Below are positions 1-9,336 of a DNA stretch of 29,162 bases, in pieces. The position numbers and the translations under genes are program-made. Location: contig CAZYCC010000016.1 of the NCBI GenBank assembly GCA_964645985.1, positions 1 through 29,162 on the forward strand, given 5' to 3'. The notes beneath the pieces are model-generated. The model did no database searches, had not been told where the DNA came from, and saw only the letters and a list, made by a program, of their open reading frames with translations. Every line of letters starts with the position of its first letter. Positions within the stretch are counted from its first letter, which is position 1. Origin of the DNA: CAZYCC01 sp964645985 (GTDB lineage Bacteria > Bacillota > Clostridia > Oscillospirales > CAG-272).

Positions 1-27
1 TATAGCATAATCGGAAGGGAGTGTCAA
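1..27 (-). promoter_or_regulatory. Partial promoter reading leftward out of the window
   Basis: On the minus strand a perfect -35 (TTGACA) lies at 22-27, followed by a 17-base spacer (5-21) and the first four bases of a -10 (TATA, 4-1). The last two -10 bases are outside the window. The layout matches the rimM promoter at the other end (28867-28895), including the same bases just after the -35. It presumably drives a gene to the left that is not visible here. Confidence 0.6.
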
Positions 28-441
28 GCGCGCTTCCCGCCGCCGCCCTTCCCTATCATACCCGCCGCCCCGATTTCCCATCGCGCCCCGCCCTCGCCTT
101 GGGGATGTTTTGCCCGCGACATTCCCGCGCATTTCCCTCGCATTTTAATATATTAAAATTACCATTGCCGGTTCTCTCACTTTGAGGGGGAGGTTTTCGG
201 CAGATACGGCAAATTTTGGGGGGAAATTTCGTGATTTTGCCTATTGCGCGCAGCGAGGGGATGCGGTATACTGTGAGCAGCCGGGTAAGGGCGCCGCGCG
301 AGCGCGCCCCCGAGGTCCTTTGCGGCCCTCCCGCTTCCCCGGTGCATTTGCCCTCGGGCCCTTTTCCACTTTTCTTTCTTCCCCGCGTCATCTCCCCCGC
401 CTCGCACTCGTTCCCCTATTTTTTTTACTAAGGAGTTTTGT
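28..441. other. Intergenic region with AT palindrome
   Basis: No convincing gene is present; open frames here have no ribosome site or recognisable protein. The region holds divergent promoters at its two ends (1-27 on the minus strand, 244-272 on the plus strand). A perfect 16-bp palindrome, TTTTAATATATTAAAA at 143-158, stands out as an AT island in GC-rich DNA and could be an operator shared by the two promoters. This role is inferred from position only. Confidence 0.5.
244..272 (+). promoter_or_regulatory. Probable promoter of the sugar ABC ATPase gene
   Basis: A perfect -10 (TATACT) is at 267-272. Seventeen bases upstream is a weak -35 (TTGCGC, 244-249). It would give a 5' leader of roughly 160 bases before the ATG at 442. 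The -10 is strong and the -35 poor, so it may need an activator, but that is inference. Confidence 0.5.
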
Positions 442-1554
<1,113 letters not shown>

Positions 1555-1668
1555 AGCACGCGCAAAGTCCCTCGCCGAGAGGCGCCGCCCGCCGCTGCGC
1601 GCTCCCCGCTCCCCGGAGGGCGCGGGCAGCGGCAGCTCACCGGCATTTTTCCCCGCGAATGCGGCAAG

Positions 1669-1702
1669 GCACCCGTCCCTTCCCTCGGGACGGGTGCATT
1701 TT
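1669..1702 (+). terminator. Hairpin between ABC ATPase and first DUF3472 gene
   Basis: A perfect 11-bp stem (1669-1679 with 1687-1697) and 7-base loop is followed by ATTTT. It sits only 8 bases before the ribosome site of the next gene. It may be a weak intrinsic terminator for the ATPase gene, or a leader hairpin that protects or attenuates the downstream message. The U tract is short, so full termination is uncertain. Confidence 0.6.
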
Positions 1703-1720
1703 GTAAAAGGAGATTCCCTT

Positions 1721-3115
1721 ATGTTTGCGCATACACGCGCGCGCAAGAGCGCGCTGACGCTCCTCCTGCTCGCCGCGCTGCTGCTGCAGGCGGCGCTCCC
1801 GGCCTCCGCCGCGGACAGCAGCAAAAAGGCGTACAATATCTACGCAGACCCTATCTTTTCCGGCAGCACGGCGTTCGACGGGTTCAGCATCGACTTTCAA
1901 TCGAGCGACGACGGCATTTGCACTTTCTGGTCGCTCGCGAGCTTCAAGATGGACACCTCCGGCTCAAAGGGGCTGTACCCGGACATCAAGGGCGATATGG
2001 GCGCGTACGCCGGGCTGCAGGTGCTCTATTCGGAGACAAACCGCGTGGCGATTATGTCCTTCTGGGAGGTCGACATCGGCGGGGGGCTTGAGAACGGCAG
2101 CGGTCTGCGCGCAACGCGGCTCTACCCCACAGGAGACGAGAGCGGCTTCGGCGGGGAGGGCGAAGGGAACAACTACAAGGGCGAATACGCGTGGGAGGCG
2201 AACCACTGGTACCGTATGGTTCTGCGCTGCTGGGACAGCGAGATGACCGGAACGACGCTTATCGGGCAGTGGTTCCAAGACCTTGAGAGCGGCGAGTGGA
2301 CACTCATCTCTGTCTTCGACACGAAGCTGAAGAACTCCTATATGAAAGGCGATCTCAGCCAGTTTATGGAGAACTTCAGCAGCTACCGCGCGGAAATCGA
2401 GCGCAGTTTCCAATACAAAAATTACTACGCCCTCGACCACGAGACCGGCGTGTGGAAACGCGCGCGCTCGGTGCGACTGAGCTACGACAGCAGCGCAACC
2501 GACAAGCGCGGCGAGCATGAGTTCGGTCTGCTCGATGACGGGCTCACCGCTTGGGGGAGAACGAACGGCGCGCTCCCCGAGGGCATAACGCAGGAGGAAT
2601 ACAACGCGGCGTCCCGCCCGCTGCAATCCTTTCAGCTCAAGCAGCCATTGTCGCCCGATTTTGCCTCCCCGGCCCTGGGCGATCTCACCCTCTCAAAGGA
2701 AGAGAGCGGTTGGGCGCTGCGCTGGAGCACCGAGGAGAACGCGCCGCCGCAGCTCACCGCGTCGGCGGTGGTGTACGACGGGGAGGGTAATCGCCTCGGC
2801 AGCGCGAGCTGCGAGCGCCCGGATAACCCGGGGGAGCTTTCGCTCGGCAACTTTGCGCGGGAGGATCTGCGCGCCGTCCTCACCTATCGCGATGTCTGCG
2901 CGGGGGAGATCACGCGCGAGGTGGCAACGCCCGCCTACATCGGCACACCGGGCGACCTTGACCGGGACGGCAGCGCGAATATCGCCGATGTCGGTGTGAT
3001 CGTCGCGAATATCGCCGCGGGGGAGGCGTACGACCTGCGCGCGGATCTCACGGGCGACGGCGCCGTCTCCATAAAGGACGCAACGCGCCTGCTGCAAATG
3101 CTCGGGGGAGAATGA
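1721..3115 (+). CDS. Secreted DUF3472-type protein with type I dockerin (paralog 1)
   Basis: 464 residues. A signal peptide (hydrophobic 11-28, cleavage likely after ASA at 30) is followed by a DUF3472-like domain (about 35-240) with the family marks FGGEGEG (143-149), YxW then WYRM, GQWF, W-x-L-I-S-x-F and FMENF. A beta-sandwich, Fn3-like region follows (about 315-405), then a type I dockerin (410-464). The two dockerin calcium loops have D412/D414/D416/D423 and D442/T444/D446/D453. Dockerins dock secreted enzymes to cohesins on a scaffoldin, so this protein is expected on a cell-surface complex. DUF3472 has no firmly known reaction. ATG 1721 is chosen because AAAAGGAG (1705-1712) precedes it; the open frame runs further upstream, but only through the ATPase gene. 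It is the first of four tandem paralogs. Confidence 0.88.
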   Translation: MFAHTRARKSALTLLLLAALLLQAALPASAADSSKKAYNIYADPIFSGSTAFDGFSIDFQSSDDGICTFWSLASFKMDTSGSKGLYPDIKGDMGAYAGLQVLYSETNRVAIMSFWEVDIGGGLENGSGLRATRLYPTGDESGFGGEGEGNNYKGEYAWEANHWYRMVLRCWDSEMTGTTLIGQWFQDLESGEWTLISVFDTKLKNSYMKGDLSQFMENFSSYRAEIERSFQYKNYYALDHETGVWKRARSVRLSYDSSATDKRGEHEFGLLDDGLTAWGRTNGALPEGITQEEYNAASRPLQSFQLKQPLSPDFASPALGDLTLSKEESGWALRWSTEENAPPQLTASAVVYDGEGNRLGSASCERPDNPGELSLGNFAREDLRAVLTYRDVCAGEITREVATPAYIGTPGDLDRDGSANIADVGVIVANIAAGEAYDLRADLTGDGAVSIKDATRLLQMLGGE

Positions 3116-3425
3116 AAGGCGGGCGGGGGCAGCCTCGCTCGCACGGCACAGCCGGCATTGCCGGCACAGGCGATATAAACGGTGCAGCTGACAAGCCTTC
3201 GTTGCCTGCGTTACTAGCATAACCAAAACAGGGGGTGCGGATCTGCCACCGTTCTTTCCCGCTTGATGCGACGCGAGGGGCGAACCGCCTCCCTTAGAAG
3301 TTCCCCGTTCGGTGCTGCGTTCGTTCTCGCTTTGGGCGGAGGCAGGCGACGCTTCCCGCCGCGGCGCTTGCTCCTCTGGGGGCACCCTTTCTCTATCTTT
3401 CTCTTACTTGCTTTGGGAGTTCCGT
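3116..3425. other. Intergenic region between paralogs 1 and 2
   Basis: About 310 bases without a supported gene. A short perfect hairpin (GCCGG/CCGGC around 3153-3167) has no U tract, so it is not a clear terminator. No convincing promoter was found. The last 60 bases are pyrimidine rich and lead to the ribosome site GGGAG at 3415-3419. Confidence 0.4.
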
Positions 3426-4856
3426 ATGAAAACCGCACGCAAGGTTCTACTGCGGGCGCTCGCGCTGGCCTGCTCCGGCGCGATGCTCCTGCACCCGTTC
3501 GCGGCGCAAGCCCTCAACGACGGTAAGATGGCGCACAACATCTATATCACCCCGCATTTCAAAGATTCCAGCAAACAGTACGATGCCTATATGGTCGACT
3601 TTCGCTCCAACGAGAACCCGCCCGGCACCTACTGGGAGCTCTGCGACTATCGCATGGATTGCGAGGGATCGCGCGAGCTTTACCCCGGCCTCCTCGATGA
3701 TATGCGCGCCTACGCCGGGCTGCAGAGAGTCGAGCCGGTAAACGGCGAGGTGGCGATTCAATCCTATTGGAGGGCCCGCGCCAGCCAAGGCACCTATATA
3801 TACGCCAAGCGCGTCTTCCCGGAGGGGGAAGAACACGAATTCGGCGGGGAGGGCGAGGGCACGAACTACATCGGCCCCTACGACTGGGAGGCGGGCAAGT
3901 GGTACCGCATGGTGCTGCGCTGCTGGGAGGATAAGACGACCGGCCGCACCTTCATCGGGCAGTGGTTCATCGACCTTGAAACGGGAGTTTGGACGCTCAT
4001 CTCCATTTTTAACACGCAGTTCCAAAATTCCTTCATTGAAGGGAATATGACGGCGTTTATGGAGAACTTCCTGCCGGCGTACGCCGACCCGGAGCGCGAC
4101 ATCAATGTCAAAAACTTCTATGTTATCGACCACCAAGACGGAGAGTGGAAGACGGTCGAGCACGGAACTGAAACTTGGAGCGTGAAGGCCGCGACGCTCG
4201 GCTTCGACCGCTATAACGAGGTCGGCAACAACAACAAGCGCGGCGGGCACAGCTACGGCACCGATACCGACGAGGGGGGAGACTTCATCTGGGGCAAGTC
4301 GAGCGGAATACTGCCGGACGGATGGGGGAGCACGCTCGAATTTGACGACGCCGCGCCCAACACCGTCCCGGTGAATATCACGCAGCCGGATAAACCGACT
4401 TTGCCGGGAACCGCAGTGAAAGACCTCACCATCGCGCGCGAGGGCGAGGGATGGGCGGTGCGCTGGGCGCCGCGCTCCCGCACAACGCCGCACCTCTCCT
4501 ATCGGGTGCAGCTCTTTAACGCGGCGGGAGAACCGCTCGGCACGCAGGAGGGCACCGTTACGGGAGATGAGTACAAGGTGGTCTTCCCGGATGTCGGTAC
4601 CGACGCGCTGCGCTGCGTTGTGACGGTAACGGATCTTTTCGGCGGGGAGGCGGAGCGCAGCGTTTGCACACCCGCGCTTGAGATTGTACCGGGCGACTTC
4701 AACGGGGACGGCTGCCCCACCATTACCGATGTCACCGTCGCGCTGGAAGAGCTGTCCCGCGACAGTGCCTCTCCCACCGTTGATCTAACCGGCGACGGCA
4801 AAATCACCCTCAAGGACGTGACGCGCCTGCTGACGGTGCTGGAAGAGGAATACTGA
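3426..4856 (+). CDS. Secreted DUF3472-type protein with type I dockerin (paralog 2)
   Basis: 476 residues. A signal peptide (residues 1-30, ending AAQA) is followed by the DUF3472-like domain (about 33-240), with MAHNIY (35-40), FGGEGEG (139-145), WYRM, GQWF, W-T-L-I-S and FMENF. A beta-sandwich region comes next (about 330-420), then a dockerin (422-476). Loop 1 has D424/N426/D428/D435 and loop 2 has D453/T455/D457/D464, so both calcium loops look intact. Start ATG 3426 follows GGGAG at 3415-3419 with a 6-base gap. Its C-terminal half is closest to paralog 4, with near-identical runs such as PDVGTDALRCVV and TDLFGG. The protein is predicted to be exported and recruited by a cohesin. No catalytic residues can be assigned, so a structural or carbohydrate-binding role is as possible as an enzymatic one. 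Confidence 0.88.
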   Translation: MKTARKVLLRALALACSGAMLLHPFAAQALNDGKMAHNIYITPHFKDSSKQYDAYMVDFRSNENPPGTYWELCDYRMDCEGSRELYPGLLDDMRAYAGLQRVEPVNGEVAIQSYWRARASQGTYIYAKRVFPEGEEHEFGGEGEGTNYIGPYDWEAGKWYRMVLRCWEDKTTGRTFIGQWFIDLETGVWTLISIFNTQFQNSFIEGNMTAFMENFLPAYADPERDINVKNFYVIDHQDGEWKTVEHGTETWSVKAATLGFDRYNEVGNNNKRGGHSYGTDTDEGGDFIWGKSSGILPDGWGSTLEFDDAAPNTVPVNITQPDKPTLPGTAVKDLTIAREGEGWAVRWAPRSRTTPHLSYRVQLFNAAGEPLGTQEGTVTGDEYKVVFPDVGTDALRCVVTVTDLFGGEAERSVCTPALEIVPGDFNGDGCPTITDVTVALEELSRDSASPTVDLTGDGKITLKDVTRLLTVLEEEY

Positions 4857-5051
4857 GCGAGGGTGCCCCCCGGGGGGTTTCCCTCGCGGGCGGGCAGGCA
4901 ACCCCGTCGCGATTGAAGCGGGCTTTCCCTATCGGCGATGGGGGGAAGCGGGGCTTCTCCCCCGCGAGAGTGCGCCGCGCCGGGGGGCGAGCGCGGCGGA
5001 ACCGCTTTAGCGCGAGGAGTACGCGGGGGGCTGGTCTTTTTGTGTTTTTTT

Positions 5052-5065
5052 CTCTCGCCCGAGAG
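5052..5065 (+). promoter_or_regulatory. Small leader hairpin before paralog 3
   Basis: A perfect CTCTCG/CGAGAG hairpin follows a T-rich run. Downstream the octamer AGGTTACT occurs twice (5077-5084 and 5091-5098); the second copy contains the ribosome site and abuts the ATG at 5099. The duplication of the ribosome-site region is a plain observation; its meaning is unknown. Confidence 0.35.
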
Positions 5066-5098
5066 TCTCACGCATAAGGTTACTGCCAAGAGGTTACT

Positions 5099-6691
5099 AT
5101 GGCACAACGGTTTCATCGCGCCGCGAGACGGGTCGCGGCGGCGGCGCTCGCGCTGCTCATCGCCGCTCTTGCGGCAGTGCCCGCGGCGGCGAATGATGAC
5201 GGGCTGATGGCGCACAATATCTACTCGAATCCCGATGTTTCGCGCACGAGCGGCGGGTACGACACCTTTCTCATCGACTTTCGCGGTGTGCAGACGCCCG
5301 ACGGCACCTACTGGGCGCTCGCCAATTTCTCAATGGATCTGCGCGGCTCGGCAAGGAGCTATCCAAGCGCGAGCGGGGGCGGCGCGTACGCGGGGCTGCA
5401 GGCAACCGGGAGCGGGCGCAAGGGTATCCTTTCCTTCTGGGAGATTAAATACCGCGGAGACAAGATTCTGCGCGCCGAGCGTGTCTATCCCGCGGGCGGG
5501 GAGAGCACTTTCGGCGGGGAGGGAGAGGGCACGAACTATATCACCGCCTACCCTTGGAAGGATAACGAGTGGTACCGGATGTGCCTGCACTGCTGGGCCG
5601 ATGCCGAAACGAAGACGACCTTCGTCGGGCAGTGGTTTCAGGAGGTCTCAAGCGGGAAGTGGACCCTTCTATCCTACTTTGATACGAAACTGACCGACTC
5701 CTTCCTCACGGGAGGAATGGGGCAATTTATGGAGAACTTCTCGGCGGGCAACGCCGACCCCGAGCGCGAGTTTAACTATAAAAACCTCTATGTCCTCGAC
5801 CACGAGGACAAGGAGTGGAAGTCTCTTAGTAAATCGACGCTCAGCTACGACACCGGCTTCAATAATAAGCGCGGGTCGCACGAGATTGGCGCGACGGACG
5901 AGTACTTCTGGGGCAAGGCGAGCGGTCTGCTGCCCGAGGGCGCCTCGCAAGAGGAGTACGACCGCGAGAGCCTCAACAACAAGTCTTACACCATCAAGCA
6001 GCCGGCTGCGCCGACCTTCGCCGATCCCGCAGTCTCGCGGCTCGCGCTCTCGAAGAACTCCAAGGAGTGGAAGGTCAGCTGGACACTCGATGAGACCGGC
6101 AGCCCGATGCAGTCCTACAAGCTAGAGCTGCTCGACGCGAGCGGCAATGTCCTCGCCGAGGAGAGCTCAACCCGCCCGGGCACCAACCGCGCGACCTTCG
6201 ATCTTTCGGTAGGGGAAGCGGCATCGGTGCGCCTCTCGGTCACCGACATCTTCGGCGGCAGCTGCGTCGCTGAAGAGGCGCTGCGCACAAGCGGCGGAGG
6301 CGGCAGCGCCGGCGAGACCGGCGGCGCGGATGACGCTCCCTCCGGGCAGAGCGAGGGCGGCGCTGACGCGGGGAAACTTTCCACCGGGGTTATCCTCGCA
6401 CTCGCTGCGGGGATTATCCTCGCTATCGTCGTGGTCTGCGCTATCCTCCTCGCGAGAAAGAAAAAGAATCCGTCGGGGGGCGGGAGCGATCCTTCGGGCG
6501 AGAGCAGCGCGCCGGGGGGCGGGGGGTCGGGGGACGGGGCAGACACCGAGAATAGCGGCGCGAGCCCCGGCAAGAACGGCGGCGAGGGGGGCGCCGGCAG
6601 CGGGGAGAGCGGTGCGAGGCCCGTGGAAAATGACGGCGGGGGCACGGGCGAGGCTATTGATCCGGGCAAGGGCGGCGGCGGGAAAAAGTAG
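5099..6691 (+). CDS. Membrane-anchored DUF3472-type protein with low-complexity tail (paralog 3)
   Basis: 530 residues. A signal peptide (hydrophobic 11-30) is followed by the DUF3472-like domain (about 35-240: MAHNIY 37-42, FGGEGEG 138-144, EWYRM, GQWF, FMENF near 210-214) and a beta-sandwich region (about 305-395). Where paralogs 1, 2 and 4 have a dockerin, this one has a Gly/Ser linker, a transmembrane helix (about 429-452) closed by ARKKK, and a 74-residue Gly/Ser/Glu/Asp-rich tail. By the positive-inside rule the DUF3472 part faces outside and the tail faces the cytoplasm. It is therefore held directly in the membrane, not through a cohesin. Start ATG 5099 follows AAGAGG at 5088-5093. 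It is one of four tandem copies, and the only one of a different anchoring type. Confidence 0.87.
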   Translation: MAQRFHRAARRVAAAALALLIAALAAVPAAANDDGLMAHNIYSNPDVSRTSGGYDTFLIDFRGVQTPDGTYWALANFSMDLRGSARSYPSASGGGAYAGLQATGSGRKGILSFWEIKYRGDKILRAERVYPAGGESTFGGEGEGTNYITAYPWKDNEWYRMCLHCWADAETKTTFVGQWFQEVSSGKWTLLSYFDTKLTDSFLTGGMGQFMENFSAGNADPEREFNYKNLYVLDHEDKEWKSLSKSTLSYDTGFNNKRGSHEIGATDEYFWGKASGLLPEGASQEEYDRESLNNKSYTIKQPAAPTFADPAVSRLALSKNSKEWKVSWTLDETGSPMQSYKLELLDASGNVLAEESSTRPGTNRATFDLSVGEAASVRLSVTDIFGGSCVAEEALRTSGGGGSAGETGGADDAPSGQSEGGADAGKLSTGVILALAAGIILAIVVVCAILLARKKKNPSGGGSDPSGESSAPGGGGSGDGADTENSGASPGKNGGEGGAGSGESGARPVENDGGGTGEAIDPGKGGGGKK

Positions 6692-6809
6692 CGGGCTTTG
6701 CCCCTCCCCCGCGCTATTGCGCGCACGCGCGCCCGGTATCCGCCGAACAGAAACGGGAGGGCGCGGACGACTGCCTTCCCTTCCCTTTTTCCCGCGATTT
6801 GGAGTATAT

Positions 6810-8240
6810 ATGAAAACCACGAGCAAAGCTCTTCTTCGAATTTTGACCCTCTCTTTGGTGGCTGCTATGCTCTTGAACCCCCTCGCTTCCCACGCCGTAA
6901 ACGATGGGAAAATGGCGCACAACATCTACGTCTACCCCGCCTTCGCCGGTACGAGCGGCAAATACGACGCCTTTATGGTCGACTTCCGCGCAAACGAAAC
7001 CCCTCCTGGCACCTACTGGGCGCTGTGCAATTTCTCCATGGACACCTCCGGCTCAAAGGAGCTGTACCCGGGTATCAGCGGCAATATGGGCGCGTACGCG
7101 GGTCTGCAGAATGTCGCGCCGAGCAGCGGCGAGCGCGCGATTATGTCCTTCTGGGAGGTCGATGTCGGCGGGGGGCTTGAGAACGGCAGCGGCCTGCGCG
7201 CGACGCGGGTCTATCCCGCGGGGGGCGAGAGCGGCTTCGGCGGGGAGGGCGAGGGCAACAACTACCTCACGAGCTACAACTGGAAGCCGGGCAAGTGGGT
7301 TCGCATGGTGCTGCGCTGCTGGGACGACCCCGAGACGGGTCTCACCTATATCGGGCAGTGGTTTGTGGACTTGGAAAGCGGCGCGTGGACGCTCATCAGC
7401 GTTTTCAACACCCACTTAAAGCACTCCTTTATGTGCGGCAATATGAGCGCGTTCATGGAGAACTATCTCTCATCCTACGCCGACCCCGAGCGCGACATCA
7501 ATCTCAAAAACTACTATGTCCTCGACCACGAGGACGGGGAGTGGAAGACCCTTCAAGACGGCAGCAAAGGGGCGGGAGCAAAGCTCGCCTTCGACCACTA
7601 TAACGTTTGGAAAAACAAGCGCGGAGCGCACAGCTCGGGCGTTGCCTCAGATGAGGGGGGCGAGTACTTCTGGGGAAAGTCGAGCGGCATACTGCCGGAC
7701 GAGTGGAACGGCAACACCGCCGCTTATGATGACAGCATCCTCAACAACGCGCCCGCCTCGATTTCACAGCCTGCGGCGCCGACCCTGCCCTCGACGGAGA
7801 TAAAGAACCTCACACTGGAGCGCGAGGGCGAGGGATGGACCGCGCGCTGGAGCGCGCGGGCGGCAACGACGCCGCACCTCTCCTACCGCGCAGTGCTGTT
7901 CGGCCGCGAGGGAACACCTCTCGCCACCGAGGAGGGGGTCTTCACCGGGGCGGAGTATAAGGTAAATCTGCCGGATGTCGGGACCGACGCGCTGCGCTGC
8001 GTCGTTGAGGTGACCGACCTCTTCGGCGGGAAAGTGAGCGGCGAGGCCGCAACCGCCGCTATGGGCATTCTCCCCGGGGACTTTAACGGCGACAATGTTC
8101 TTTCAATTGACGACGCCACCGCATTGCTGCAGCAGCTCGCGAACGACAGCGCCGACCCCGCGCGCGATCTTACGGGCGACGGAAAAGTGACGACAAAGGA
8201 TCTGTCGCGCTTAATCGGAAAGCTGGAAAAAGGGGAATAA
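6810..8240 (+). CDS. Secreted DUF3472-type protein with type I dockerin (paralog 4)
   Basis: 476 residues, exactly the length of paralog 2. A signal peptide (1-30) is followed by the DUF3472-like domain (about 33-240) with MAHNIY, FGGEGEG, RMVLRCW, GQWF, W-T-L-I-S and FMENY. A beta-sandwich region and a dockerin (422-476) come next. Dockerin loop 1 has D424/N426/D428/D435 but Asn429 where Gly is usual; loop 2 has D453/T455/D457/D464. Start ATG 6810 follows GGAG at 6801-6804. The central part is almost identical to paralog 1 (for example the GGGLENGSGLRATR stretch), while the C-terminal half follows paralog 2, so the gene looks like a mosaic. Its expected role is the same as for the other dockerin proteins: a secreted component of a surface complex with unknown activity. 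Confidence 0.88.
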   Translation: MKTTSKALLRILTLSLVAAMLLNPLASHAVNDGKMAHNIYVYPAFAGTSGKYDAFMVDFRANETPPGTYWALCNFSMDTSGSKELYPGISGNMGAYAGLQNVAPSSGERAIMSFWEVDVGGGLENGSGLRATRVYPAGGESGFGGEGEGNNYLTSYNWKPGKWVRMVLRCWDDPETGLTYIGQWFVDLESGAWTLISVFNTHLKHSFMCGNMSAFMENYLSSYADPERDINLKNYYVLDHEDGEWKTLQDGSKGAGAKLAFDHYNVWKNKRGAHSSGVASDEGGEYFWGKSSGILPDEWNGNTAAYDDSILNNAPASISQPAAPTLPSTEIKNLTLEREGEGWTARWSARAATTPHLSYRAVLFGREGTPLATEEGVFTGAEYKVNLPDVGTDALRCVVEVTDLFGGKVSGEAATAAMGILPGDFNGDNVLSIDDATALLQQLANDSADPARDLTGDGKVTTKDLSRLIGKLEKGE

Positions 8241-8294
8241 GGGCGGCTCCCCTCTCGCGGCAGCATTGATGTATTTCGTTTTCGAGGATAACAT

Positions 8295-9275
8295 ATGGAC
8301 TGGATTGTTTTCGCGGGGGTGGCGGCGGTCGCGCTGTTCGTTCTCACCGGGTTCAAGCGCGATCTTGGCAAGCTCGTCTGGCATCGCAACAAAAAGCAGC
8401 TCCTCACCTTGCTTTCGCTGCTGCTGCTCATCCCGGCGATCTTTGTCTCTGTGCCGACCGGGCACACCGGCATCGTGACGACCTTCGGCTCGGTCGAGAA
8501 TTACACGCTCGAGGCGGGTCTGCACACAAAACTGCCTTGGCAGGAGGTCACCGCGCTCGATAACCGCGCGCAAAAGTCGACCATCAACATGGAGTGCTTC
8601 TCGAGCGATATTCAGGAAGTGCAGGTCACCTATTCTATCAACTATCAGATCGAAAAAGAGAACGCGCAGACCATCTACAAGACGATCGGCGCGAACTACT
8701 TCGACACGGTGATGTCCCCGCGCATCGCCGAGGCGGTTAAGAGCGTCACCGCGAAATATTCGGCGGAGACGCTCGTTGAGAGCCGCGAAACCCTCTCGAC
8801 ACAGATCACCGATGTGCTGAAAAACGACCTCGCGCAGTACAACATCATCGTCATCGCGACGGCGATTGAGAATATGGACTTCACCGACGCTTTTACAGAC
8901 GCGGTCGAGGCGAAACAAGTCGCCGAGCAGAACAAGCTCAAGGCGGCGATTGAGCAGGAGACGCTGACCGTCGAGCAGCAGGCGAAGGCGGAGCGGGATG
9001 TCATCGAGGCGAACGCCGCGGCGGAGGTCGCGCGCATCCAAGCGGAAGCCGACCGCGACGTTGCGAAGACCAAGGCGGACGCCGAGGAGTACGCGGGGCA
9101 AAAGGAGGCGGCGGTTAACGCGGCGCTCGCCGGGTCGATCACCGACGGTCTCTTGCGCTACCGCGAAATAGAACAGTGGAACGGGCAGCTGCCGAACTAC
9201 TATGTCACCGACGGTGGCAGCGTCCTGCCGATCCTCACCCCGCCGGAGGAGAGCAGCGGCACCGCGGGAGAGTGA
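8295..9275 (+). CDS. SPFH/prohibitin family membrane protein
   Basis: 326 residues. Two hydrophobic segments (about 4-18 and 35-52) precede an SPFH (PHB) domain at about 52-205, starting with PTGHTGIVTTFG and including the PW-Q-E-V and LDNRAQKS regions typical of prohibitin-like proteins. An Ala/Glu/Lys-rich coiled coil follows at about 205-270. SPFH proteins form large oligomeric rings on the membrane and organise lipid microdomains or regulate membrane proteases. It lies 54 bases after the dockerin gene on the same strand, so it may be co-transcribed and help to organise the surface proteins; this is inference. Start ATG 8295 follows GAGGA at 8284-8288. The family assignment is firm, the specific role is not. 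Confidence 0.9.
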   Translation: MDWIVFAGVAAVALFVLTGFKRDLGKLVWHRNKKQLLTLLSLLLLIPAIFVSVPTGHTGIVTTFGSVENYTLEAGLHTKLPWQEVTALDNRAQKSTINMECFSSDIQEVQVTYSINYQIEKENAQTIYKTIGANYFDTVMSPRIAEAVKSVTAKYSAETLVESRETLSTQITDVLKNDLAQYNIIVIATAIENMDFTDAFTDAVEAKQVAEQNKLKAAIEQETLTVEQQAKAERDVIEANAAAEVARIQAEADRDVAKTKADAEEYAGQKEAAVNAALAGSITDGLLRYREIEQWNGQLPNYYVTDGGSVLPILTPPEESSGTAGE

Positions 9276-9336
9276 CGCGAACCGAAATTTAGAAAACTCA
9301 GCGCTGCGGCGCGCGGCACCCGATAGGTGAGCGAAT

